Below are positions 17,090 to 24,745 of a DNA stretch of 64,000 bases, piece by piece. The stretch comes from Campylobacter concisus (GTDB lineage: Bacteria > Campylobacterota > Campylobacteria > Campylobacterales > Campylobacteraceae): positions 116,041-180,040 of the forward strand of contig NZ_PIRQ01000004.1 of assembly GCF_003048535.1 (NCBI RefSeq). The letters run 5' to 3'. Under the pieces are notes generated by a model. The model made no database searches, was not told where the DNA came from, and saw only the letters and a list, made by a program, of their open reading frames with translations. Both the position numbers and the translations under genes were made by a program. Numbering within the stretch: the stretch's first letter is position 1; every line of letters starts with the position of its first letter.

Positions 17090-17846
17090 AGTCATAGTAG
17101 TAACGGGAGGGGCTGGTAGGATAGGAAGTGCTTTCATAAGAGCCATCGCTAGTCAAAACGGAGTTGGAGTAATAGCAGAAGTCGACACAAAAAGAGCAAA
17201 TTTACTAAAAGATGAGATAAAAACCTCAAACAAAGATGCGAAAATCGAAGTTTTACAAATTGACATCAGTGACGTAAATTCTGTTAATGAAGCCATAAAT
17301 TTCTTACACTCAAAATATGGCCACATAGATGCACTGGTAAATAACGCCTATCCAAAAAATAAAAATTACGGTAAGAAATTTTTTGAGATAGATATGAATG
17401 ATTTCAATGCCTTCTTAAATTTACACCTTGGCGGATACTTTAATATCTCGCAAAATTTTATAAAATACTTTTTAGAGCAAGGTCACGGTAATATCATAAA
17501 TATCTCATCTATACAAGGTATCGGAGCTCCTGCTTTTGAGACCTACGAGGGAACAAATATGCACTCTCCTGTCGAATATACAGTAGTAAAACATAGCCTT
17601 CTTGGCATGACAAAATACATGGCAAAGATGTTCAAAAAAGACAATATTCGAGTAAACGCTATAAGTCCTGGAGGAATTTTAGATGGGCAGCCTGAGCCAT
17701 TTTTAAGCCAATATAAAAAAAGATGTGGCATGAAGGGAATGCTCAATGCAAATGATATTTGCGGTGCTTTGATCTATTTACTAAGCGATGTATCAAAATA
17801 TGTAAATGGGCAAAATATTGTAGTTGATGATGGATTTAGTTTATAA
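17076..17846 (+). CDS. ptmA: Short-chain dehydrogenase of the flagellin modification locus (PtmA)
   Basis: A classical SDR of 256 residues: VVTGGAGRIGSAFIRAI binds NAD(P), NNAY fits the NNAG position, the catalytic Ser is in ISSIQG, and YTVVKHSLLG carries the YxxxK pair. PtmA was first named for its role in flagellin modification in Campylobacter coli; with PtmF it is thought to help make the amino-sugar precursor. It overlaps legF by 14 bp and ends the operon, facing the flagellin gene tail to tail. Confidence 0.85.
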   Translation: MLTDKVIVVTGGAGRIGSAFIRAIASQNGVGVIAEVDTKRANLLKDEIKTSNKDAKIEVLQIDISDVNSVNEAINFLHSKYGHIDALVNNAYPKNKNYGKKFFEIDMNDFNAFLNLHLGGYFNISQNFIKYFLEQGHGNIINISSIQGIGAPAFETYEGTNMHSPVEYTVVKHSLLGMTKYMAKMFKKDNIRVNAISPGGILDGQPEPFLSQYKKRCGMKGMLNANDICGALIYLLSDVSKYVNGQNIVVDDGFSL

Positions 17847-17848
17847 TT

Positions 17849-17877
17849 TAAAGCCTTAGTTTATTGCTAAGGCTTTA
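17849..17877 (+). terminator. Stem-loop after ptmA
   Basis: TAAAGCCTTAG and CTAAGGCTTTA form a perfect 11-bp stem around a 7-base loop directly past the ptmA stop. It lacks a T tract, so it may act as a weak terminator or an mRNA end stabiliser. Confidence 0.55.
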
Positions 17878-17951
17878 AGCATCAAATTTAGTATGAGTAT
17901 TTTAAAATCTCATATACAAAGTTTAAGATATTTTATTGATTGCAAAAGTAT

Positions 17952-17976
17952 AAAACCCCAAAGCTAAGCTTTGGGG
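17952..17976 (-). terminator. Flagellin gene terminator
   Basis: On the minus strand CCCCAAAGC-TTA-GCTTTGGGG forms a 9-bp GC-rich stem followed by TTTTA, a standard intrinsic terminator about 85 bases past the flagellin stop. Confidence 0.75.
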
Positions 17977-18013
17977 CGTGGGTTTGCGTATTGTAAAAGC
18001 ATTAACACTCTTA

Positions 18014-18038
18014 AGGCTTTGTTACTACGACAAAGCCT
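18014..18038 (-). other. Stem-loop in the flagellin 3' untranslated region
   Basis: AGGCTTTGT (18014-18022) pairs with ACAAAGCCT (18030-18038) around a 7-base loop, between the flagellin stop and its terminator. It has no T tract and may protect the transcript end. Confidence 0.5.
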
Positions 18039-18059
18039 CTATCTAAAACCTTAATGAAA

Positions 18060-19568
18060 CTATTGTAGAAGCTTCATTACGTTTTGTTGTACGCTATTTG
18101 CTTGACTCATAGCATAAGCACCTGATTGAGCTAGGATGTTATGTTTTGAGAAGTTAGCAGACTCGCTAGCAAAATCAACATCTCTGATTTGAGATTCTGC
18201 TGATTTTACGTTAACTTGAGTTACAGTGATGTTATTAACTGTAGCTTGAAGTTGGTTTTGAACTGAACCAAGGTCTGAACGAACTTGATCAAGTGTTTTT
18301 TGAGCAGACTCAGCGATACTCATAACAGCCATCGCACCGCGAAGTGTCATAACACCAGCAGATTGAGCTACTGATAAAGCTGCACTCATTCTTTGGAAGC
18401 CCATAGCAGTTGCTAGGTTTTTATCTATTTGACCTCTTACATCTCTTAGAGATACTGATTGTTGAGCACCACCACCAGCAGAGAATGCTATTGATAGCTT
18501 AGTATTACCACCACCTACTAGTTTAATATCTCTACCATCAAGACGAACTAGATTTAGTCTACCTACAAAGCCAGCTGTTAAAGATGTACCAGCTGCTGCT
18601 TTACCTTTACCACCAAGACCTTTTGAGATATCTTTACCTGTTGCAACAATAGCACGGCCATCACGGCTTGTTAATACCATTTTGCCTGTTTCAGCATCAA
18701 CAGAAGCTTCAACACCAGTTTGGTCTTTTACAGAGTTGATAGCATTTACAAGTGCACCGTTTGCGTCATTTGCTTTAACATCTAGGTCGCCAATTTTAAC
18801 ACCGTTGATTGTTAAAGACTGAATTAAACCGCCACCAATAGCAGCACTAGCCTTCCAAGTAACATCAGCTGTAGCTCTAACGCCAGTTTTATCAGCAACT
18901 TTGTTGATATTCTCAGCTAGAGCACCAAGACCTTTACCGATACCTGTTGAGATAGTAGCACCTGTAACGCCAACATCATTTACACCATCAACGTTTAAGA
19001 ATTTAAGATTTACCGCACCCATACCTGTAAGTAGTTTTGAACTCTCAAAACGTGTAAGGCCGATCTTATCAGATGTAGTCGCACCAATACTCGCTTTAAC
19101 AGTTTGGTTTGAGTAAGCACCTATTTGGAATTCTTTATTAGAGAATGTTCCGTTTAGTAGTTGCTGACCGTTAAATGAAGTAGTGTTACCGATATTGTCA
19201 AGCTCTTCCATTAGACGAACGATATCAGCTTGCAATGCTTGGCGTGATTGAGTTGTTTGGCCGTCTTGAGCTGATTGAGTAGCTTTTGTCTTGATAGTAT
19301 CAAGAATTTTTAGCTGCTCGTCCATAGCTTTATCGGCAACTTGAATGATACCAATAGCATCATTACCATTTGCAATAGCTTGACCTAAAGCTGAAGCTTG
19401 ACTTCTTAAACTATCTGCAATAGATAGACCTGAAGCATCGTCTGCAGCTGTTTGAATCCTAAGACCTGAGCTAAGTTTGTTAAGTGACTTAGATAGGTCA
19501 GTGTTGTTGCTAACTGCGTTAGCGTGTGTGTTAAGTGCGTTTACGTTTGTGTTAATACGAAAACTCAT
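18060..19568 (-). CDS. flaA: Flagellin
   Basis: Flagellin is the filament subunit, secreted through the flagellar export apparatus. The start at 19568 gives 502 residues beginning [18 protein letters not shown], the conserved export and D0 region, with an AAGGAT ribosome site; an in-frame ATG 111 bases upstream lies before the promoter and is not used. The D1 coiled-coil region ([19 protein letters not shown]) and C-terminal D0/D1 (ending [10 protein letters not shown]) are intact. The variable centre (about 165-400) is shorter than in C. jejuni FlaA and rich in Ser, Thr and Gly, where O-linked nonulosonic acids are expected. Only one flagellin gene is present here. Confidence 0.96.
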   Translation of the reverse strand: MSFRINTNVNALNTHANAVSNNTDLSKSLNKLSSGLRIQTAADDASGLSIADSLRSQASALGQAIANGNDAIGIIQVADKAMDEQLKILDTIKTKATQSAQDGQTTQSRQALQADIVRLMEELDNIGNTTSFNGQQLLNGTFSNKEFQIGAYSNQTVKASIGATTSDKIGLTRFESSKLLTGMGAVNLKFLNVDGVNDVGVTGATISTGIGKGLGALAENINKVADKTGVRATADVTWKASAAIGGGLIQSLTINGVKIGDLDVKANDANGALVNAINSVKDQTGVEASVDAETGKMVLTSRDGRAIVATGKDISKGLGGKGKAAAGTSLTAGFVGRLNLVRLDGRDIKLVGGGNTKLSIAFSAGGGAQQSVSLRDVRGQIDKNLATAMGFQRMSAALSVAQSAGVMTLRGAMAVMSIAESAQKTLDQVRSDLGSVQNQLQATVNNITVTQVNVKSAESQIRDVDFASESANFSKHNILAQSGAYAMSQANSVQQNVMKLLQ

Positions 19569-19617
19569 TGTAAATCCTTTTAATTTTTTAGTTACGACTT
19601 CTTGTCGCACAAAAACT

Positions 19618-19644
19618 ATATCGTGAAATTTTCTAAAAACTTTA
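19618..19644 (-). promoter_or_regulatory. Sigma-28 (FliA) promoter of flagellin
   Basis: On the minus strand TAAAGTTT (19644-19637) is followed by CGATAT (19623-19618). TAAA and the consensus octamer position GCCGATAA (here CACGATAT) are separated by the standard 15 bases. Transcription would start about 40 bases upstream of the flagellin ATG. Confidence 0.85.
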
Positions 19645-19722
19645 TAGGCATGAATGAAAAAATTTTTAAAGATTAACATGGATTTGATTTTTATGCCTTG
19701 ATACTTTAAAAATTATTTCTGC

Positions 19723-19748
19723 TACAATTACGCCAAAAAATTCAAAGG
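19723..19748 (+). promoter_or_regulatory. topA -10 box and ribosome site
   Basis: TACAAT at 19723-19728 is a likely -10 box and AAAGG at 19744-19748 a ribosome site for the topA ATG at 19759. The region is shared with the divergent flagellin promoter. Confidence 0.45.
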
Positions 19749-19758
19749 CTATATATAA

Positions 19759-21873
19759 ATGAAAAGCTTAATCATCGTGGAATCTCCCGCAAAAGCAAAG
19801 ACTATCAAAAATTTCTTAGACAAAAGCTACAACGTCATCGCCTCAAAAGGTCACATCAGAGATCTGCCAAAAACTAGCTTTGGCATCAAGATAGAGGATA
19901 ATAAATTTACCCCAGAGTACCGCGTCAGCAGCGATCACTCTGCCATCGTAAAAGAGATAAAAGAGCTAGCTAAGGTTGCAGATGAAATTTACCTCGCGAC
20001 CGATGAGGATAGAGAGGGTGAGGCCATAGCGTTTCACATCGCAAATGCCATCGGCAAAGAACCAACAAGCCTGCCTCGCATCGTCTTTCACGAGATCACC
20101 AAAAGTGCCATACAAAACGCTCTAAAAAGCCCAAGACACGTCGATATGAACAGTGTCAATGCTCAGCAAACAAGGCGCTTACTTGACCGCATCGTTGGTT
20201 ACAAGTTAAGCCCACTTTTAAATTTAAAGATACAAAAAGGCTTAAGCGCTGGCCGTGTGCAAAGTGCAGCTCTAAAGATAATAGTTGAGCGTGAGCGTGA
20301 AATCCAGGCGTTTAAACCAGTCGAATACTATACTATCGACACCATTTTCAAAAAAGACCTAGACGCTGAGCTAGTTAAATTTGAAAACCAAAAGATCGAA
20401 AAGCTCACCATCCAAAATCCAGACCGTGCAAAATACATCATTGAAAATTTACAAAATGAGAAATTTAGCGTCCGAGAGATCGAGAGCAAGGATAGAAAGA
20501 TCCAGCCAAGCCCACCATTTATGACCTCAACTCTTCAGCAAAGTGCAAGCAACCGCCTTGGCTTTAGCCCTAAAAAGACCATGATGATCGCACAAAGCCT
20601 CTATGAGGGTGTACAAACAAACGAAGGCTTCATGGGTGCGATCACCTACATGAGAACAGATAGCTTAAATTTAGCCAAAGAGGCTGTCGCGGCCGCTAGA
20701 GAGCATATATTGCAAAACTACGGCAAAGAGTATCTACCGGCCAAAGCGATAAGCTACACGACAAGCTCAAAAGGCGCGCAAGAAGCCCACGAAGCGATCC
20801 GCCCTACAAATTTAAACTTCACGCCACAAATAGCGGCTAAATTTTTAGAAAAAGACGCGCTCAAACTCTACACGCTCATCTATAATAGATTTTTAGCCTG
20901 CCAAATGAGTGCATGCGTGAGCCAAACGCAAAATGTCTATGTCGCAAGCGAAAAAGGCGAGTTTAAGATAAGCGGCAGAAAGGTAATATTTGACGGCTTT
21001 TACAAGGTTTATGGCGAGCTTGATAAGGATAAAATTTTGCCAAATTTAAAAAAGGGTGACGAGATGAGCTTGCAAAGCATAAAAAGCACGCAAAATTTCA
21101 CCGAGCCGCCAGCCAGGTACTCAGAAGCTGGACTTGTTAAAAAGCTAGAAAGCCTTGGCATCGGCCGCCCAAGTACCTACGCACCGACTATCACACTGCT
21201 AACTTCAAGAGACTACGTGAGAGTCGAGAAAAAGCAGCTCATACCAAACGAGATCGCATTTAGTATGATAGGCGTTTTAGAGGAGCACTTTAGCAATATA
21301 GTTGATAGCGAATTTACCTCACATCTTGAAGAAAAGCTCGATGAAATCGCACTTGATAAGGCCGACTGGCAAAAGGTGCTAAGCGACTTTTACTATCCAT
21401 TTATGGAAAAAATTAGTGCTGGAAAAACTGGCATAAAAAGCCTAAAAACAGCCACTCCGATCGGCGAGAAGTGCCCAGAGTGTGGAAGCGAGCTAGTGCT
21501 TAGAAAGGGTAGATACGGCGAGTTTATCGCTTGCTCAAATTTCCCAAAATGCAAATACTCAAGAAATATCGCAAAAGATAATGAAAAGAGCGCAGAAACT
21601 GACACTGCAACGGCTGCTAAGCCAAAACGTGAGTTTAAAAAGCTTGATGTGCCATGTCCAAAATGCGGCGGCGAGATCGTCGAGAGATTTAGTAGGCGCG
21701 GTAAATTTTATGGTTGTGCTAACTATCCAAAGTGCGACTTCATCTCAAGCTATGAGCCAGTGGCTCAAAAGTGTGACGAGTGTGGTGGAGATATGATCAA
21801 AAAAGAGCTTAAAAAAGGCACATTTCACGAGTGCGCAAAGTGCAAGAAAAAGACGCTTATTTCTGAAAACTAA
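19759..21873 (+). CDS. topA: DNA topoisomerase I
   Basis: TopA relaxes negative supercoils through a 5'-phosphotyrosine intermediate. The 704-residue protein starts with the Toprim domain (VESPAKAKTIKNFLDKSYNV; acidic DEDREGEAIAFHI near 93-105) and has the active-site tyrosine in AITYMRTDSLNL (about residue 297). The C-terminus carries three four-cysteine zinc ribbons: CPECGSELVL...CSNFPKC, CPKCGGEIVE...CANYPKC and CDECGGDMIK...CAKC. Length and architecture are normal for Campylobacterota. Confidence 0.97.
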   Translation: MKSLIIVESPAKAKTIKNFLDKSYNVIASKGHIRDLPKTSFGIKIEDNKFTPEYRVSSDHSAIVKEIKELAKVADEIYLATDEDREGEAIAFHIANAIGKEPTSLPRIVFHEITKSAIQNALKSPRHVDMNSVNAQQTRRLLDRIVGYKLSPLLNLKIQKGLSAGRVQSAALKIIVEREREIQAFKPVEYYTIDTIFKKDLDAELVKFENQKIEKLTIQNPDRAKYIIENLQNEKFSVREIESKDRKIQPSPPFMTSTLQQSASNRLGFSPKKTMMIAQSLYEGVQTNEGFMGAITYMRTDSLNLAKEAVAAAREHILQNYGKEYLPAKAISYTTSSKGAQEAHEAIRPTNLNFTPQIAAKFLEKDALKLYTLIYNRFLACQMSACVSQTQNVYVASEKGEFKISGRKVIFDGFYKVYGELDKDKILPNLKKGDEMSLQSIKSTQNFTEPPARYSEAGLVKKLESLGIGRPSTYAPTITLLTSRDYVRVEKKQLIPNEIAFSMIGVLEEHFSNIVDSEFTSHLEEKLDEIALDKADWQKVLSDFYYPFMEKISAGKTGIKSLKTATPIGEKCPECGSELVLRKGRYGEFIACSNFPKCKYSRNIAKDNEKSAETDTATAAKPKREFKKLDVPCPKCGGEIVERFSRRGKFYGCANYPKCDFISSYEPVAQKCDECGGDMIKKELKKGTFHECAKCKKKTLISEN

Positions 21874-21881
21874 AAAATTCT

Positions 21882-21918
21882 AGCCAAATTTGAGTCCTTG
21901 AGCCTAAATTTGGCTTTT
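21882..21918 (+). terminator. topA terminator
   Basis: AGCCAAATTT (21882-21891) pairs with AAATTTGGCT (21906-21915) across a 14-base loop, followed by TTT. It begins nine bases after the topA stop. Confidence 0.7.
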
Positions 21919-22155
21919 ATAAATTTGGAATTTAAATGCCTGACACCACCGCTAAGCTTAGCTAGCATAAAGGGCAAAAACCTCGTCACCAACTACACTC
22001 AGTTAGAGGGCAGCTTCAAATCGTAGCACCCACTTTTTGGGCTTTTTGGCGAGCTTAGACCCTACTAATTTTAAAAACTATCTTTTTATAAGAGAAAGTA
22101 ATGTCATAAAATTTAAGCTTTTTGTATAGTTTTTAATAAATTCATATCTTGGAGC
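21919..22155. other. Intergenic DNA with a possible small gene remnant
   Basis: The 660 bases between topA and bioB hold no intact gene. From 21937 one frame stays open for 29 codons with coding-like composition (LSLASIKGKNLVTNYTQ) and stops at 22024-22026. It may be a decayed gene end, but it is too short to assign. The rest up to 22155 shows nothing recognisable. Confidence 0.3.
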
Positions 22156-22266
22156 AAATTTTAAATTCCATTCACTCGCAAGAATTGACTGCTAAAATTT
22201 GGATTCGCTTATAGCTTAACTCAAATTTTAGAGCAGAAATTACTTGTTCTTGAAATTTTAAAATTT
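22156..22266 (+). repeat. Repeat B, copy 1 (inverted-repeat element)
   Basis: About 111 bases bounded by AAATTTTAAATT on the left and its near inverse AAATTTTAAAATTT on the right. Inside, CTAAAATTTG (22192-22201) pairs with CAAATTTTAG (22222-22231), flanked by conserved CTCGCAAGAATTGACT and GAAATTACT blocks. A second copy at 23951-24060 keeps the outer parts but has a different inner stem that still pairs. The element is MITE-like in size and symmetry; no transposase was seen. Confidence 0.7.
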
Positions 22267-22290
22267 ACTTGACACTTGCCATATATACGA

Positions 22291-22444
22291 ACGCATGCGG
22301 TGCAAAATCGCTATCACATGCACTTCTAACGTGCGAGGGGATTGAGGGATCTAAAGGGAGATAAGGGGACGGCTTCGTAATTCAAGTCCCCTTGTCTCCC
22401 TTTTGAATAAAAGAGTTTTTAAATTTAAGGTCTGTATTTTTTAA
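22291..22444 (+). repeat. Repeat A, copy 1, with long hairpin
   Basis: About 150 bases shared with 23771-23930. It starts near GCATGC (22293-22298), then CGTGCGAGGGGATTG, and contains an 18-bp hairpin: 22353-22370 pairs with 22386-22403 with one T-G pair, around the conserved loop GGCTTCGTAATTCAA. It ends in a TCTGTATTTTT block. It lies 90 bases upstream of bioB and directly after repeat B copy 1. The hairpin has no T run after it, so it is not a plain terminator. Confidence 0.75.
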
Positions 22445-22505
22445 AATTTGTCCATTTTCTCGTAAATTCAAGACGACCATACTTAAATTTTAAACCTATC
22501 AAAGC

Positions 22506-22511
22506 TATAAT
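22506..22511 (+). promoter_or_regulatory. bioB -10 box
   Basis: TATAAT, 22 bases ahead of the bioB ATG, followed by an AAAAGGA ribosome site. It lies downstream of repeat A, so the hairpin would not be in the bioB transcript if this is the promoter. Confidence 0.55.
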
Positions 22512-22533
22512 ACGCCCCAAAAAAGGATGAAAA

Positions 22534-23373
22534 ATGAAAACAATTATGCTCTGTGCGATATGCTCAGTCACTCAAGGAAACTGCGCCGAGGACTGCGCTT
22601 ACTGCACACAAAGTGCCAAAGCTGGTGCCGATATCTCAAAATTTAAAGAAAAAAGCGTGCAGCAGGTGGTAGACGAAGCCAAAATGGCTTATAAAAACCA
22701 CGCCCTTGGCTTTTGTTTGGTCACAAGCGGTGCTAGGCTGAATGACAAAAAGACCGACTATATCGCATCTTTAGCAAGAGCCGTGAGCAAAGAAGTGCCA
22801 AATTTGATGCTCATCGCATGTAACGGCATGGCAACTTACGAGCAGCTTAGCGAGCTTAAAAAAGCTGGCGTTTTTAGCTACAACCACAACCTTGAAACAA
22901 GCCGAGAATTTTTCCCAAAAATTTGCAAAACTCACACTTGGGACGAGAGATATCAGACAAATTTAGATGCAAAAAGAGCTGGACTCATGCTTTGCACTGG
23001 TGGCATTTACGGCGTTGGCGAGAGCGAGGCTGATAGGGTGAGCTTTAGAGCTAGTCTAAAAGAGCTTGAGCCGTTTTCGTCACCAATAAATTTTTTCATT
23101 AAAAATGAAGCGCTGAGTCTTGATCTGCCTCCTCTTAGTGCGGATGAAGCCCTAAAAATAGTGCGTGAGACCAAAAGAGATCTACCAGAAACTAGAGTCA
23201 TGATAGCTGGTGGTAGGGAGAAAATTTTGGGCGAGAGGCAGTACGAGATCTTTGAAAATGGCGCCGATGCGATCGTGATAGGTGACTATCTCACCGCAAA
23301 AGGTGAGAAAGCTAGCAAGGATATCGAGGAGCTTACAAAGCGCGGTTTTAGCTTCGCTAGCATCTGCCATTAA
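22534..23373 (+). CDS. bioB: Biotin synthase
   Basis: BioB inserts sulfur into dethiobiotin, the last step of biotin synthesis. The 279-residue radical-SAM protein has the cluster motif CAEDCAYC (residues 17-24), then the conserved CLVTSGAR, YNHNLETS and CTGGIYGVGES segments, and RVMIAGGRE near the C-terminus with the Arg that contacts the second cluster. It is short against the E. coli enzyme (346) because the N-terminal extension is missing, as in other Campylobacter BioB. It ends one base into crcB. Other bio genes are not nearby. Confidence 0.93.
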   Translation: MKTIMLCAICSVTQGNCAEDCAYCTQSAKAGADISKFKEKSVQQVVDEAKMAYKNHALGFCLVTSGARLNDKKTDYIASLARAVSKEVPNLMLIACNGMATYEQLSELKKAGVFSYNHNLETSREFFPKICKTHTWDERYQTNLDAKRAGLMLCTGGIYGVGESEADRVSFRASLKELEPFSSPINFFIKNEALSLDLPPLSADEALKIVRETKRDLPETRVMIAGGREKILGERQYEIFENGADAIVIGDYLTAKGEKASKDIEELTKRGFSFASICH

Positions 23374-23726
23374 TGCTTGCAAATTTACTTTTAGCAGGGC
23401 TTGGAGGCTTTATCGGGGCTGGATGCAGGTTCTTAGCTGGTGAGCTGTTAAAATTTAGCCACTTTCCGCTAGCTACGCTTGGTGTAAATGTGCTTGGCAG
23501 CTTTATTATCGGCGTTTTGTTTTGTCTAAATTTAAGCCAAAACGTGAGGATGTTCTTGGTCGTTGGTATACTTGGTGGATTTACGACATTTTCAAGCTTT
23601 AGCCTTGATAGTGTGAAATTTTTACTAGAAGGCGAGCTAGTAAAAGGCTTTTTAAATATCTTTTTAAACCTTGTTTTTTGCCTACTTGCAAGCTATCTTG
23701 GTATTTTGCTTGGTAAGAGTTTATGA
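23373..23726 (+). CDS. crcB: Fluoride exporter CrcB/FluC
   Basis: CrcB (FluC) is a small dimeric fluoride channel of the inner membrane. The 117-residue protein has four hydrophobic helices and the family motifs GGFIGAGCRFL near the N-terminus and GGFTTFSSFSLD in the third helix, with the Phe residues that line the pore. Its ATG overlaps the bioB stop by one base (TAATG), so expression is probably coupled to bioB and not to a fluoride riboswitch. Confidence 0.92.
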   Translation: MLANLLLAGLGGFIGAGCRFLAGELLKFSHFPLATLGVNVLGSFIIGVLFCLNLSQNVRMFLVVGILGGFTTFSSFSLDSVKFLLEGELVKGFLNIFLNLVFCLLASYLGILLGKSL

Positions 23727-23770
23727 GAGTTTGCAAATTTAATAGAGTTTAAATTTTGCTAGATTTTCTT

Positions 23771-23930
23771 AATCGCATGCAGTGCTTTAGCACCATTGCA
23801 TGTACTTTGAACGTGCGAGGGGATTGGGGGATTTAAAAAGGGGGATAAGGGGACGGCTTCGTAACTCGAGTCCCCTTGTCTCCCTTTTGAATAAAAGAAC
23901 CTAAAAACAAAAAAGTCTGTATTTTTAAAA
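23771..23930 (+). repeat. Repeat A, copy 2, with long hairpin
   Basis: Second copy of the element at 22291-22444, in the same orientation. GCATGC is at 23775-23780, CGTGCGAGGGGATTG follows, and the hairpin arms are 23836-23854 and 23870-23888 (19 bp with two G-T-type pairs) around GGCTTCGTAACTCGA. Base changes in the arms keep pairing. It ends in TCTGTATTTTT and is followed by repeat B copy 2. Confidence 0.75.
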
Positions 23931-23950
23931 ATAGAATTTTACTATCGCGA

Positions 23951-24060
23951 AAATTTTAAAATTCTATTCACTCGCAAGAATTGACTACTGATTTTAGGTC
24001 TCGCAAAGCTTGCCACTAAAATCAGAGCCGAAATTACTCGTTCATGAAATTTTAAAATTT
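23951..24060 (+). repeat. Repeat B, copy 2
   Basis: About 110 bases matching 22156-22266: AAATTTTAAAATT left end, CTCGCAAGAATTGACT, an inner stem CTGATTTTAG (23988-23997) with CTAAAATCAG (24016-24025), GAAATTACTCG, and the right end AAATTTTAAAATTT. The inner stem differs from copy 1 on both arms and still pairs, which points to selection on structure. Confidence 0.7.
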
Positions 24061-24102
24061 ACTTGACGCTTATCTGACTTGATAAATAAAAATTTGTCGT
24101 AG

Positions 24103-24145
24103 TTTTTAATCGCATGCAGTGCAAAATACCACCACATCCACCTTT
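24103..24145 (+). repeat. Repeat A, truncated third copy
   Basis: GCATGCAGTGCAAAAT (24112-24127) and the following CCACATCCACCTTTCT match the first 45 bases of repeat A copy 1. The match ends at the stop codon of the next gene, so the hairpin part is missing. Confidence 0.5.
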
Positions 24146-24628
24146 CTATCTAGCTTCTACCTTTGGCATCTGAAGCATAAAATTTCTAGCCTCACTTAAA
24201 AGTACAGGCTTAAGCCCATCTACCAGAGTTTTTGGATCATAAATTCTTTCATATGAAAGTATTAAGACTCCATCTTTTTTAAGTAAAAAGTGGATTATTT
24301 CTATATTTTTACTGCTAGTTTCATCTTTTATGAGAGCTAAAATTTGATCATTCTCTTCACTATAAAGCACCTCTTTAGCCTCTTTTATCTTTCTTTTTAG
24401 CTCAGCAAGCATACTTTCACTTTTTATATTTTTGTCAAATTTCACTCTAAATCCTACAAAATGCTCATCAAAATTTTCATTTTTTAAAAAGTAAAAACTC
24501 TCATCTTTGGCTGTATTTTTCTTATAAAAAACGCTTCCATCAAATTTAAAACTTTGAACCAAACTTAGCTCGTCTGCAAAGCCAAAAATTCCAAAAAACA
24601 TCAAGACAAAAAATAGAAATTTACGCAT
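24146..24628 (-). CDS. Hypothetical secreted protein
   Basis: A protein of 160 residues that I do not recognise. The chosen start (24628) opens with a signal peptide, MRKFLFFVLMFFGIFGFAD, likely cleaved after FGFA; an in-frame ATG at 24718 would bury it. The mature part is rich in Lys, Glu and Phe (FDEHFVGFRVKFDKNIK) and looks like a small periplasmic alpha/beta protein. No lipobox or catalytic motif is visible. It is divergent from the antiporter gene, and its stop abuts the truncated repeat A. Confidence 0.65.
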   Translation of the reverse strand: MRKFLFFVLMFFGIFGFADELSLVQSFKFDGSVFYKKNTAKDESFYFLKNENFDEHFVGFRVKFDKNIKSESMLAELKRKIKEAKEVLYSEENDQILALIKDETSSKNIEIIHFLLKKDGVLILSYERIYDPKTLVDGLKPVLLSEARNFMLQMPKVEAR

Positions 24629-24745
24629 AAATTTGCACTCCAAATTTTTAAAAATTTGTCGCCATTTTGCCCAAAAATCGCTTAGCTTAATCAAAAAATA
24701 ACAAAGCTTTTTATACAATCAAACATTTTTAATTTAAGGATCTTT

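Noticed and set aside
19569..19679. N-terminal extension of flagellin by 37 residues
   Set aside because: It would start upstream of the sigma-28 promoter and place residues before the conserved MSFRINTN export start.
22156..24130. CRISPR-like repeat array
   Set aside because: Only two full copies of each element, over 100 bases long and separated by genes, with internal hairpins; no cas genes or regular spacers.
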